From: Bacillota bacterium
GTDB taxonomy: Bacteria; Bacillota; Clostridia; Christensenellales; Pumilibacteraceae
Direction of reading: 5' to 3'
NCBI GenBank assembly: GCA_009777485.1
Contig: WRLT01000005.1
Location: forward strand, 62,001-126,000
DNA: 64,000 nucleotides
The notes beneath the pieces are model-generated. The model was not told where the DNA came from. It ran no database searches and saw only the letters and a program-made list of their open reading frames with translations. Position 1 is the first letter of the stretch. Each line of letters starts with the position of its first letter. The translations under genes and the position numbers were made by a program. Of this stretch, positions 34,773-42,682 are shown piece by piece.

Positions 34773-34802
34773 AGTATAAGCTATACGGCGTTAGTTTGTC
34801 AA
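34773..34802 (-). promoter_or_regulatory. pyr operon promoter, near-leaderless
   Basis: On the minus strand TTGACA (34802-34797), an 18-base spacer and TATACT (34778-34773). The ATG of pyrC is ten bases from the end of the -10, leaving a leader of about three bases. There is therefore no room for a PyrR-type attenuator in front of pyrC. Confidence 0.7.
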
Positions 34803-34886
34803 CGAAGTAAGCAATAAATTATTAGTTTTGGATTATTTGTTACGGATTTTTTATGAAGCTGTTTCAATATCATATGTGTGCGTTCT

Positions 34887-35070
34887 TAGGGGCTGGCGAA
34901 TGAGATGTTTTTTAGGTTTAACGGATAGATTTTTTAGTCCAAAATTGACAAAAAATTCATCTCGTAGCAACGCTACGTGATTAATTTTTATAAAAACTTG
35001 TTTTTAGGTGGCAATTTTGGGCAAAAAAGATACCGTTAAACTAAAAATAAATCTCATGAGGCAGCCCCCT
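34887..35070. repeat. Full-length foldback element, MITE-like
   Basis: The ends AGGGGCTG and CAGCCCCCT are inverted, and matching blocks run inward on both arms: ATGAGAT, TTTTTAG, TTTAACGG and CCAAAATTG. The apex is CGTAGC-AAC-GCTACG (34963-34977). The right arm carries extra AT-rich bases. The element of about 184 bp fills the space between pyrC and spoVAE and ends three bases from the spoVAE stop. It encodes nothing. It may be a miniature inverted-repeat element or a very long terminator-like hairpin. Confidence 0.75.
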
Positions 35071-35072
35071 TC

Positions 35073-35450
35073 TCATTTAGTGCGCGGAGAAAATATCAGC
35101 GTTACTACAAAGCTGGCGCATACGGCAACACCGATACCCATAGCGGTTGCGGTTAACCCGCCCGCAAATGCACCCATAAAGCCCAAAGTTTTTGCGCCCT
35201 CAATCGCGCCCTTTGCCAAAGCCGCGCCGAAACCCAAAATCGGCACGGATACTCCCGCCTTTGCGTATTGCAGCATATATTTAAACACACCTACGGCTTC
35301 TAGTAAAATTCCCGCGCATAAAAAAATTACTAAAATTCGTGCGGGAGTAAGTTTGGTGCGCACAATAAGCAGCTGCGCTAACATGCACAGCAAGCCGCCT
35401 GAGGCAAAAACAAGCAGATAGGTTAAGATTTTTTGTACGGCTACGGGCAT
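35073..35450 (-). CDS. spoVAE: Stage V sporulation protein AE
   Basis: SpoVAE is an inner-membrane part of the channel that moves Ca-dipicolinate into the forespore and out at germination. The 125-residue protein has four hydrophobic segments and the family-typical FASGGLLCMLAQLLI and VSVPILGFGAALAKGAIEGA. It is the last gene of spoVAC-spoVAD-spoVAE, the minimal set conserved in Clostridia. The spacing from spoVAD is 21 bases. Confidence 0.93.
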   Translation of the reverse strand: MPVAVQKILTYLLVFASGGLLCMLAQLLIVRTKLTPARILVIFLCAGILLEAVGVFKYMLQYAKAGVSVPILGFGAALAKGAIEGAKTLGFMGAFAGGLTATAMGIGVAVCASFVVTLIFSPRTK

Positions 35451-35471
35451 AAAATTTTTCTCCTAAGACGG

Positions 35472-36575
35472 TTATTTTTCTATAATTACGGCGTGGCTGA
35501 TACACGGAATAGTTTCGCCTTGATAGGTGCTTTGCGGATTCATAAGCGCGCCGGTTGCTAAAAACGCGATGCGCGAATAGCAGTCTTTTAGAAATCTGTC
35601 TAAGATATAAGAGTTAAATACAGACGCGCTGCAACCCGCGCCGCTGCCGCCTTGATATACCTTTTGCGTGTTGTCGTAAATCAGCGTGCCGCAGTCGGAA
35701 TAGTTTTGCCCCAATTCGATGCCTTGCTCACGCATTAAATCGCGCAAAATATCCGACCCAAGCTTTCCTAAATCCCCCGTTAAAATTAAATCGAAGTCGC
35801 TGGGCGATAAGCCCGTTTCGCGCAGCATAGTATACAGCGTGTCCATCGCAGCGGGCGCCATTGCCGCGCCCATGTTGGAGATGTCGTTTACGCCGAAGTC
35901 TACGGCTTTTCCAAACGTTGCCGCCGTTATGCGCGGACCGTGTTCGGCAGAAGACGAAACGATTGAACAGCCTGCGCCTGTAACCGTCCATTGCGCGTAA
36001 GGCGGACGCTGCGCCCCGTATTCTAACGGATAACGGTATTGACGCTCGGCGGTAGAAAAGTGGCTTGCTGTTGCGCAGGCGATGTTGGTAAAGCAGCCCG
36101 CGTCTAACAGCGCGGCAGCTAAGGCAAGCGCCTGTGTCATGGTGGCGCATGCGCTGTAAAGCCCCATATACGGAATGCCTAAGTCGCGCGCGACATAGCT
36201 AGACGAAGTAATTTGATTTAATAAATCGCCCGCAAGCAATAAATCTAATTCGCGCGGCCATAAGCCCGCCTTTGCCGCCGCGCTGGTAACGGCCTCTTTA
36301 AGCATGCGTATTTCGGCGGTTTCAAAGTTTTTTTCGCCCATTTTAGAATCGACAACCGAAGAAAAATATTCTCCTACAGGGCCGTCTGCCTCGCGCTGCG
36401 TTACTACCGCCGCGCCTGCGCAAATGCGCGGAGGATTGCGGAAAAACACGGTTTGCTTTGCCTTTGCGGGCGCAAGCTTTTCTGGGCTTTGCACCGTTTC
36501 CGCTTCTGAAACGCTTTGTAAGTTTTTGGGCAAAAAGGTTGTGTTTTCGCCTTTTAATATAGTTACGCTTGTCAT
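35472..36575 (-). CDS. spoVAD: Stage V sporulation protein AD
   Basis: SpoVAD is the thiolase-fold cytosolic-face protein of the SpoVA complex and binds dipicolinic acid. The 367-residue protein has the family pattern: IPYMGLYSACATMTQ with the Cys equivalent to the thiolase site, TASHFSTAERQYRYPLEYG, and CGTLIYDNTQKVYQGGSGAG near the end. About 40 N-terminal residues (a Glu/Lys/Pro-rich segment before QTVFFRNPPRI) extend beyond the usual start. Confidence 0.95.
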   Translation of the reverse strand: MTSVTILKGENTTFLPKNLQSVSEAETVQSPEKLAPAKAKQTVFFRNPPRICAGAAVVTQREADGPVGEYFSSVVDSKMGEKNFETAEIRMLKEAVTSAAAKAGLWPRELDLLLAGDLLNQITSSSYVARDLGIPYMGLYSACATMTQALALAAALLDAGCFTNIACATASHFSTAERQYRYPLEYGAQRPPYAQWTVTGAGCSIVSSSAEHGPRITAATFGKAVDFGVNDISNMGAAMAPAAMDTLYTMLRETGLSPSDFDLILTGDLGKLGSDILRDLMREQGIELGQNYSDCGTLIYDNTQKVYQGGSGAGCSASVFNSYILDRFLKDCYSRIAFLATGALMNPQSTYQGETIPCISHAVIIEK

Positions 36576-36615
36576 AAAATTTCTCCGTAAAAATTGCGTA
36601 GTTTTAGGGACTTAA

Positions 36616-37086
36616 TTAAAATAAACTGATTACATAATGAATTAGCCCTGCAAGTGCGCTCCAAACTACGCCGTTTACTAAAACGGGGCCGACTACACTG
36701 AAAAACTTGGTTTGGCTGCCTAAGATAAGCCCCTCCGTTTTAAATTCCATTGCCGAACTTGCCATAGCGTTTGCAAAGCCCGTTATAGGCAAAAACGCGC
36801 CCGCGCCCGCGTACCGCCCCAGCTTATCAAATACGCCTGCGCCTGTTAGAATTACTGCCAGTACTATGATAGTGCACAGCATATACGCGCTGATTGTAGT
36901 GGTATCTAAGGAAGGAAAAGCCCATTGGTACAATTCAAATATGCCCTGCGCGAATAAACAGGTTACGCCGCCTACCCAAAAACTCTTAATTAGCGACTTA
37001 AAAATAGAACTCTTAGGCGTTACAGCGTTTACATATTTATTGTACCGCTTGTTGCGCTGTTCGACTTGTTCAGTTTGTTCGCTCAT
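36616..37086 (-). CDS. spoVAC: Stage V sporulation protein AC
   Basis: SpoVAC is a membrane protein of the dipicolinate channel, reported to act as a mechanosensitive pore. The 156-residue protein starts with a charged segment (NKRYNKYVNAVTPKS), then has several membrane helices including FWVGGVTCLFAQGIFELYQW and GFANAMASSAMEFKTEGLI. CGGAGGC precedes the ATG. It is the first gene of the operon, with a sigma-G-like promoter upstream. Confidence 0.95.
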   Translation of the reverse strand: MSEQTEQVEQRNKRYNKYVNAVTPKSSIFKSLIKSFWVGGVTCLFAQGIFELYQWAFPSLDTTTISAYMLCTIIVLAVILTGAGVFDKLGRYAGAGAFLPITGFANAMASSAMEFKTEGLILGSQTKFFSVVGPVLVNGVVWSALAGLIHYVISLF

Positions 37087-37167
37087 TGCGTGCCTCCGAA
37101 ACTAAAATTTCTTTTTCTTCGGGATTTGTAAATAACCCATAATTATGTTCTATACGTTTCATTTTTG

Positions 37168-37199
37168 TAGTATGCCGCAACAAAAGTATAAATTATTCA
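37168..37199 (-). promoter_or_regulatory. Sigma-G-like promoter of the spoVA operon
   Basis: On the minus strand TGAATA (37199-37194) and CATACTA (37174-37168) match the -35 and -10 reported for forespore sigma-G promoters. The gap is 19 bases, one more than the usual 17-18. The leader to spoVAC is about 75 bases. This fits forespore-specific expression. Confidence 0.55.
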
Positions 37200-37215
37200 A
37201 AATCCTTACAGCATT

Positions 37216-37246
37216 AAAACGGCAGCTCTTATAGAACCGCCGTTTT
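37216..37246. terminator. Intrinsic terminator behind the DUF378 gene
   Basis: AAAACGGC pairs with GCCGTTTT across a 15-base loop, with A and T runs that would serve either direction. It lies behind the minus-strand gene ending at 37300 and upstream of the spoVA promoter. Confidence 0.7.
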
Positions 37247-37299
37247 ACTACATAAATTCAATTTTCAATCTGTACAGTTTCTGAAACTGTATACAGTTT

Positions 37300-37545
37300 C
37301 TAATTCATGCGTTTTTTGTCTTCCATCACAAAGCTGATTCTGCCGTGCGAAACAATGCTGCTGATAACCAGCCAAATTGCCGATAATCCGATTAGAACAT
37401 ATGCGATGATACTTCCTATCGAACGATAGCCCATGAAAATCATCGAAACTAAATTCACGTTGAAAATACCGACCAGCAGCCAGTTAAGTCCTCCTAGCAA
37501 CAAAATCGAAAACGCGATTAGGTTCAAAATCTTTTTCCACACCAT
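37300..37545 (-). CDS. DUF378 family membrane protein
   Basis: The 81-residue protein has two to three membrane helices with the family pattern ILLLGGLNWLLVGIFNVNLV followed by IIAYVLIGLSAIWL. DUF378 proteins are small and of unknown function. The start at 37545 is chosen because AAGGAGGTGAG lies just upstream, whereas the longer frame to 37593 would include that ribosome site. Confidence 0.88.
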   Translation of the reverse strand: MVWKKILNLIAFSILLLGGLNWLLVGIFNVNLVSMIFMGYRSIGSIIAYVLIGLSAIWLVISSIVSHGRISFVMEDKKRMN

Positions 37546-37607
37546 AATGCCCTCACCTCCTTGTACCGATAGTATGCGGCAAGGACGGCACAATTATGCA
37601 GGAAAAT

Positions 37608-37988
37608 TTATTTTTTGTAGCTTACGGGTTCTGCTTGCAGTTCCGCTGTGCGCGACAGCGGCGAAAGCGCGTTTATTACGCGTATATATGCACGCACAAG
37701 CGCGTGTTTAATTACCGAATCGGTTAATCCGTCATGCAGCGGAGTTTCTATCCAAAAACGGGGGTCGTAAAAATGTGAGGGCTTAATACAGTCTGCATAG
37801 CGTGCGGAAAGCTCGCAAATGGTTTGGCGGTCTAGCCTGATGTGCAAAACCGCACTTCCGTCTGCCGCACGCGCAAGTGCCGCAAACGGTGTATCGTGCG
37901 CTAAAAAACGCGACAAGCCTAAGCGCGACAACGATTTTTGCGTTACGCCGTTATACGTAAGCAGAAAGTTTGTTAGCATAGTTTCCAT
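37608..37988 (-). CDS. Possible YjbR/MmcQ-like protein
   Basis: The 126-residue soluble protein resembles the MmcQ/YjbR fold in its second half: DRQTICELSARYADCIKPS, then HFYDPRFWIETPLHDGLTDS and a final helix VIKHALVRAYIRVINALS. The match is by pattern only and the family's role is poorly defined. It starts two bases after the WG-repeat lipoprotein gene, so the two form an operon. Confidence 0.75.
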   Translation of the reverse strand: METMLTNFLLTYNGVTQKSLSRLGLSRFLAHDTPFAALARAADGSAVLHIRLDRQTICELSARYADCIKPSHFYDPRFWIETPLHDGLTDSVIKHALVRAYIRVINALSPLSRTAELQAEPVSYKK

Positions 37989-37990
37989 TT

Positions 37991-39235
37991 TTATTGTACC
38001 TCCCCGTTAGAAACCGCATATTCGTACAGCGGCTTGTAAAAGTGAAATTTTTGGTTTTGTCTTGTTAAGAGTTGGCGTCCGTTAAATGAGATGAAAGGCG
38101 AAACCGAAATAACCTCGTTTAGATTTGTATCGTACAGCCTAAACGCATTATCCGTAACTTTTGCTAGGAAGTGGTTGGTAAACGGCGCAATGAAATCATA
38201 TTCTCCTAACACAAAGCCGTTTGTGCGCGTTGAGTAAAAGCGATGCGCGGAGTACGGCGGGTTGTATATGGCGTATCCGTTGAAAAGCGTCCACGCGTAC
38301 AGATAATGAAAGCGGCTTTGTGTAAGGGGATTAAAATTGCTGTCGGCAATTCCGAACGATGCGCCGTCGAAAAAGGTAAGGATTTTTCCGTCGAAATTGA
38401 CGGGGCGCAGATTGCCATTCTGCGCGTAAATCTTTGTGCCTTGCTTATCGATAATAGCGTACTGCCCCGCAGTATCCACAACGTAAGCATAGCCGCTATT
38501 ATTAAAATTTCCTAGCTCGGCAAATTGCGGCGCGATCATCATTCCGCTTTCGGAAACGTAGCCGTACAACGCATTGTCTGCAATAGTGTACATTCCGTTT
38601 ACGGCCTCGCTTACTATATTATACCCGTTATACGTAAGAGGCGCAAGCGTTTCGACGCTATGTAAAAAGCCGTTAAGCACAATATATTTTCCCGCGCGGG
38701 TGTAAACAGGAGGCGCGATGTTTTGATGGACGCGCGCGCCCTTGTAAAATATATCGGTTTGCCCGAAACTGCGCTGTGCCAAAATAATTTCGCCGTCTAT
38801 TTCTATTGCTTCGTATTCGGGCGGCGCGATTACGTTGCCGAATAGGTTTTTTACGCCCAAACTTCCTTTTTCGCCAAAAATGTATTTGTCGGCAATTAAG
38901 GTTTTATCCGTCAAATTTTCGGGCGCGTAATATAGCTTGCCGAAGGTATCTAACAATAAATTTATTCCGTTGTAGATAACAAATGTGTAGCCGCCGTTAT
39001 TAAAAGGTGCGGCATAATCAAAAGCCAAGTCGGTTATAGCGTTAAAGCCCTCTATGTGCGGCGCGGCATAGCCTTGCGGCGGCGCGTACTCTATCAAAGC
39101 AGATATAAAATTATCGTGCCGATTAACTCCGTTTGTTTGGATATAATTTGCGCAAGAAACTAAACCGAATAACATAAAAGGCACACACAGCAAAAGTACT
39201 AAAAACCTACAAGTTTTGGGTATAGTTTTTTTCAT
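37991..39235 (-). CDS. WG-repeat lipoprotein
   Basis: The 414-residue product has a lipoprotein signal (lipobox LVSC, Cys about 28) and then a string of WG-type beta repeats, for example YAIIDKQGTKIYAQNG, YGYVSESGMMIAPQF and SFGIADSNFNPL. These form a beta-propeller-like surface module often found in gut Bacillota. It should sit on the outer membrane face. Its promoter carries a 6+6 inverted repeat that may be the operator of the divergent PadR-like gene. Substrate or partner is unknown. Confidence 0.85.
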   Translation of the reverse strand: MKKTIPKTCRFLVLLLCVPFMLFGLVSCANYIQTNGVNRHDNFISALIEYAPPQGYAAPHIEGFNAITDLAFDYAAPFNNGGYTFVIYNGINLLLDTFGKLYYAPENLTDKTLIADKYIFGEKGSLGVKNLFGNVIAPPEYEAIEIDGEIILAQRSFGQTDIFYKGARVHQNIAPPVYTRAGKYIVLNGFLHSVETLAPLTYNGYNIVSEAVNGMYTIADNALYGYVSESGMMIAPQFAELGNFNNSGYAYVVDTAGQYAIIDKQGTKIYAQNGNLRPVNFDGKILTFFDGASFGIADSNFNPLTQSRFHYLYAWTLFNGYAIYNPPYSAHRFYSTRTNGFVLGEYDFIAPFTNHFLAKVTDNAFRLYDTNLNEVISVSPFISFNGRQLLTRQNQKFHFYKPLYEYAVSNGEVQ

Positions 39236-39338
39236 TTGTCTACCTTTTTAATTCTTGCGTTATTTTATTTACTATTTCTATTTAAGGGGTAATCAGCTTT
39301 CGGTGCGGGCAAGCTGAGAAAAGCTTGTCGTCCTATGC

Positions 39339-39360
39339 TGACATTTTAGTATATATGTCA
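39339..39360. promoter_or_regulatory. Inverted repeat over the WG lipoprotein promoter (candidate PadR operator)
   Basis: TGACAT-N10-ATGTCA is a perfect 6-bp inverted repeat. It covers the -10 and part of the spacer of the minus-strand promoter at 39343-39371. PadR-family regulators bind short ATGT/ACAT-type dyads, and a PadR-like gene starts 235 bases away on the other strand. Confidence 0.5.
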
Positions 39361-39371
39361 TATTTTGTCAA
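39343..39371 (-). promoter_or_regulatory. Promoter of the WG lipoprotein operon
   Basis: On the minus strand TTGACA (39371-39366), a 17-base spacer and TAAAAT (39348-39343). The leader of about 100 bases contains the hairpin CAAGCT-TTTCTC-AGCTTG. The stretch from 39236 to 39594 has no gene. Confidence 0.8.
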
Positions 39372-39499
39372 CAGATTTCAATACTTTTTAATATAAATCA
39401 AGGTTTATATTTAGTTCGTTCATATTCATGCAAGTATTCTATTACCTATTTTGTCCCTAAAATCCGACAAGTTTCTTAAAAGTATATTGTTTGAAAGGA

Positions 39500-39528
39500 T
39501 AGACAAACCTAAAAAAAAATAGTATAAT
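39500..39528 (+). promoter_or_regulatory. Promoter of the PadR-like gene
   Basis: TAGACA (39500-39505), a 17-base spacer and TATAAT (39523-39528). The transcript would carry a leader of about 60 AT-rich bases with only a weak GGACGG before the ATG. Confidence 0.65.
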
Positions 39529-39594
39529 ATATTTGTTACAATAAAAAAGCTATTTATCGAACAGTAAACAAACCATATTTTTCGGACGGTATAC

Positions 39595-41193
39595 ATGCAA
39601 AACACCATTAACAGCGATTTAATTCGCGGTAATATCAATACGATTATCTTAAAAGCGTTGTTTGAGGGCGACCGCTACGGTTATGACATTATTAAGGAAA
39701 TCGAACAAAAGTCCGGCGGGCAATATGTATTAAAGCAGCCCACCCTTTACAGCTGCTTAAAGCGTTTAGAGGTTCAGGGCTTTATACGTTCATACTGGGG
39801 CGCGAAATCCATCGGCGGCAGGCGCAAATACTATACGCTGACCGATATGGGGCGCGAGTGCTTTATTACCAGCCAAACCGAATGGGAGTATTCCCGAACC
39901 GTTATAGACAAGCTTATATCTGAACGCACATACGATTTATCCAAAGCCGAAGCCGAATTTAAAGCGGCAAGCGCACAAAGCGGCGGCGAAGAAAATGAAG
40001 AAAAACTAGATGAGGAAAGCTATAACGGGCTTGAAGAAGCAGACGAAGATGAAAATAAAGTTCAGCCTTATATCGTAGAAGAAGAAGTAGAAGAAGAAAT
40101 AGAAGAAGTTACGGCGCAGCAAGAGGCGGCGGCTACGGTTGAAGCACCGCCCGCAGAACCGCAGGAGTATTTAAATACCGCTAAAATTTTGGACGAGCTT
40201 TTTAAGCGTCAGGAAGTTGAAGCAGACGACAGCTATACCGAAAAGCTAAGCGAGCCTTACACCGCCGCCGCGCAAAAGCCGCCGGAGTTTACTGCGGCTA
40301 CTTATTTTAACGATTACACAGAGGAAGATGAGGAGGAAAGCGAAGCGCAATCCCCTCCCGCAAGCGCGCCGCCGCCGCAAGAGGACGATAATCAATTTAT
40401 CAAATATAACTCCGAAGTTGTGTACGACAACGACGAAAATCAGCGGGTTTTAGAGCGCGACTATAAAAACGTGTTGTCTAAGTTGGTTAAAAACCAATCC
40501 GCCGCCGTTTCTGTTCCGGACGCAGAGCCGAACGATGCGCCGCCTGCGGTTATTCCTACCACTAAGCAGATGGAGGTTGCCAACCAATCGTTGGCGGACG
40601 CGCTTAGTGAAAAGCCCGTTTTAGACAATGCGGATATCGGCGGGCCTGCAAGCGCGAAATTTAACGATTTAGCGTCTTCTTTTAAAGAGATAGGCGACAA
40701 TATCTATATCCGCGAACACAGCACGGCAGCGGCAAAAGAACACGCGGGCAAGCTGTATTACTTGCCGTACCGTTTAATGTTGGTACAATACGGGGCGTTG
40801 TTCGGTATTATGGCGGGCATGATTTTATTAACCTTTTTACTTTCTACTTTCGGGCTTGGGCTTAGAGTATCCACCTTAGACTTATATATATATTCGTTTG
40901 CGTTTGTTACGGCGGTTGCTTTCCCGATAACGGCGGCTATACTTAACTTAAAGCTTGCCGAGAAAAAAAAGCGTGTCAATTATAATTTAAAAGTTTCGGT
41001 TTTGTACCGCACCATAATTTTTATAAATTGCTTAGTCATTACGTACTGCGTTAATATTTATTTAGGAATGCCGCTGGGCTTTGCGCAAGAGCATTTTGCT
41101 GCGTTGCTATTGCCCGCGTTGTTTGCACTGTGCTTCCCTATCTCTACCGTTATTTTCAGTGCGTTGTTTAAGTCGGGTAAATACTCCGCTTAA
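39595..41193 (+). CDS. Membrane-anchored PadR-family regulator
   Basis: The 532-residue protein starts with a PadR winged-helix domain (about 7-100; ILKALFEGDRYGYDIIKEIE, LKQPTLYSCLKRLEVQGFI, GGRRKYYTLTDMG). A long acidic, Glu/Pro/Ala-rich segment follows (about 130-390), then four membrane helices (about 400-525). Ordinary PadR proteins are 100-200 residues and soluble. This plan suggests a one-component regulator that binds DNA while tethered to the membrane. Its likely target is the divergent WG lipoprotein operon, whose promoter holds a dyad. A perfect palindromic terminator follows. Confidence 0.88.
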   Translation: MQNTINSDLIRGNINTIILKALFEGDRYGYDIIKEIEQKSGGQYVLKQPTLYSCLKRLEVQGFIRSYWGAKSIGGRRKYYTLTDMGRECFITSQTEWEYSRTVIDKLISERTYDLSKAEAEFKAASAQSGGEENEEKLDEESYNGLEEADEDENKVQPYIVEEEVEEEIEEVTAQQEAAATVEAPPAEPQEYLNTAKILDELFKRQEVEADDSYTEKLSEPYTAAAQKPPEFTAATYFNDYTEEDEEESEAQSPPASAPPPQEDDNQFIKYNSEVVYDNDENQRVLERDYKNVLSKLVKNQSAAVSVPDAEPNDAPPAVIPTTKQMEVANQSLADALSEKPVLDNADIGGPASAKFNDLASSFKEIGDNIYIREHSTAAAKEHAGKLYYLPYRLMLVQYGALFGIMAGMILLTFLLSTFGLGLRVSTLDLYIYSFAFVTAVAFPITAAILNLKLAEKKKRVNYNLKVSVLYRTIIFINCLVITYCVNIYLGMPLGFAQEHFAALLLPALFALCFPISTVIFSALFKSGKYSA

Positions 41194-41195
41194 AA

Positions 41196-41231
41196 CAAAA
41201 GACTTTCTTAAAGCTTTAAGAAAGTCTTTTG
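41196..41231. terminator. Perfect 36-bp palindromic bidirectional terminator
   Basis: CAAAAGACTTTCTTAAAG followed directly by its exact reverse complement, 18+18 bases with no unpaired centre, ending in CTTTTG. It separates the plus-strand PadR gene from the converging minus-strand operon. The 130 bases up to 41361 show no gene. Confidence 0.8.
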
Positions 41232-41361
41232 GCAGGGGCGACGGAACATACGGAAAAATGTTGCCGTTATGCTTGTCGTACCCGCGAAAGTTCGAAGCGA
41301 TGCGGCGTCTGTCAAAGATAGACGTACAAGGCATTTCTTTTAAGCCGTTGCGGGGGGGGTG

Positions 41362-42525
41362 TCAATCTAGAGCGATATTTATCACAGCAAGTGCAAAACC
41401 TAATCCTATGATAGCAAAAATACTAAAGCCAAAAGCCAATCCGTTTGCAAATGTACAACTAAAAGCAGTAAAAACATTTACAATCAATAATGCAGCGGCA
41501 GATTTGCCAAAAATATTATCTTTGAGTTCTCGTTCTGAATAAACAATAACGCCAATAAGCCCAACAATAGCAAATACTGCAAACAATACAATTGAAACCC
41601 ATGGGGACATCCAGCTTCTACCTTTGGGTTCAAATAATGTCGGATCAAGCATTCTAAAGAAAACTGGCGACAAACAAATTGTCAACAAAAAGGCTATAAT
41701 GATTCCTATAATTAATTCTTGTGTTGTTGGCTCATCAATATTATAAAAAATCATTGGCACAATAAAAATGTATAGAGCCCCTATCCCTGCAATGATTACC
41801 ACTGCTATAATAAAGTGTGCAAACCCATTCCTTTCAGTGAAAAACCCAGAAAGATTTATTGCAAACACCCCAACAGATACCACTATGTTAATTGCAGTAA
41901 TGATAAGCACAGGTAGGATTGCTCTTAAAAAAAATTCCGCAAATGATTTCATTACGCGCACTGCCTTGTCGTAGCCCTGTGCCTTTTTCTGTTCATTCTC
42001 TCGTCTTTTGCGTTCGAGCTCTTCTTCATTAGCCTTATCTTTTAGCTTAACGGTCAGCAATTTATCTAATTCGTCATACTTAGTTATATATTGCTTAACT
42101 AATTTATCTAACTTATTATATTGGTCTGTCAACTCTTGCAAGTGGGCTATGCTTGCACTAGAACTAATCGCTTTTGCAATCTTCTCGTCAAAATCCTGTG
42201 CGCTAAAATATGCAAGTCGGTCGGTTAACGCACCATATCTTTTAATATGCTTTTTAATTGCAGCACTTAAATCTTGATACTCTTTTTCAAGTGCAGTCAA
42301 AACCGAGCGGTTATTTAGTGTAACAGCTTCATCAATTCTTGCATCAAACGTGTCTGCAAATTCTTTGGCGCATACTTCCTTGTATCTTTCAACAAAATCA
42401 TATTCTGTGTTGAATTGAGTTTTTGCCTTGTCAAAAGACAAGGTGCTTACCCCGCCCTCAAAAATCGCCTTGCAGTACTCGTTTGACTGCTCGATTATTT
42501 TGTTTTCAAATTTTGTTGTTTTCAT
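41362..42525 (-). CDS. Coiled-coil multi-pass membrane protein (last gene of the type VII-like operon)
   Basis: The 387-residue protein has a cytosolic helical N-terminal half (about 1-195) with STLSFDKAK and repeated EYQDL and QYNKLDKLVKQYI motifs, then about six membrane helices (200-387). The N-terminal half is homologous to that of the upstream gene at 42683-44104 (shared STLS, Y..AQ.FD.KI and EYQ.L blocks), so the two share a cytosolic module joined to different membrane parts. No signal peptide or enzyme motif is seen. It might provide the membrane platform that the soluble FtsK-like ATPase lacks; this is inference. Confidence 0.85.
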   Translation of the reverse strand: MKTTKFENKIIEQSNEYCKAIFEGGVSTLSFDKAKTQFNTEYDFVERYKEVCAKEFADTFDARIDEAVTLNNRSVLTALEKEYQDLSAAIKKHIKRYGALTDRLAYFSAQDFDEKIAKAISSSASIAHLQELTDQYNKLDKLVKQYITKYDELDKLLTVKLKDKANEEELERKRRENEQKKAQGYDKAVRVMKSFAEFFLRAILPVLIITAINIVVSVGVFAINLSGFFTERNGFAHFIIAVVIIAGIGALYIFIVPMIFYNIDEPTTQELIIGIIIAFLLTICLSPVFFRMLDPTLFEPKGRSWMSPWVSIVLFAVFAIVGLIGVIVYSERELKDNIFGKSAAALLIVNVFTAFSCTFANGLAFGFSIFAIIGLGFALAVINIALD

Positions 42526-42682
42526 TTCAATCGCTTCCTTTATGGTTTATTACCCTATAAAATCTATGTAGCCGTTACATGAACCCGTCATAAAATTAGC
42601 TGCCTTTAAATTAATTTACAGTTTTCTATGTTTTTTGTAAATTCAAGTTTGTAATTGTACTAGAGAATTCATTTCTCTTTCG

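Noticed and set aside
34764-34886. PyrR-type attenuator before the pyrimidine operon
   Set aside because: The promoter -10 is ten bases from the pyrC start codon, so no leader exists that could form an attenuator.
41232-41361. Small gene between the palindromic terminator and the operon end
   Set aside because: No ribosome site and no frame with protein-like composition was seen.
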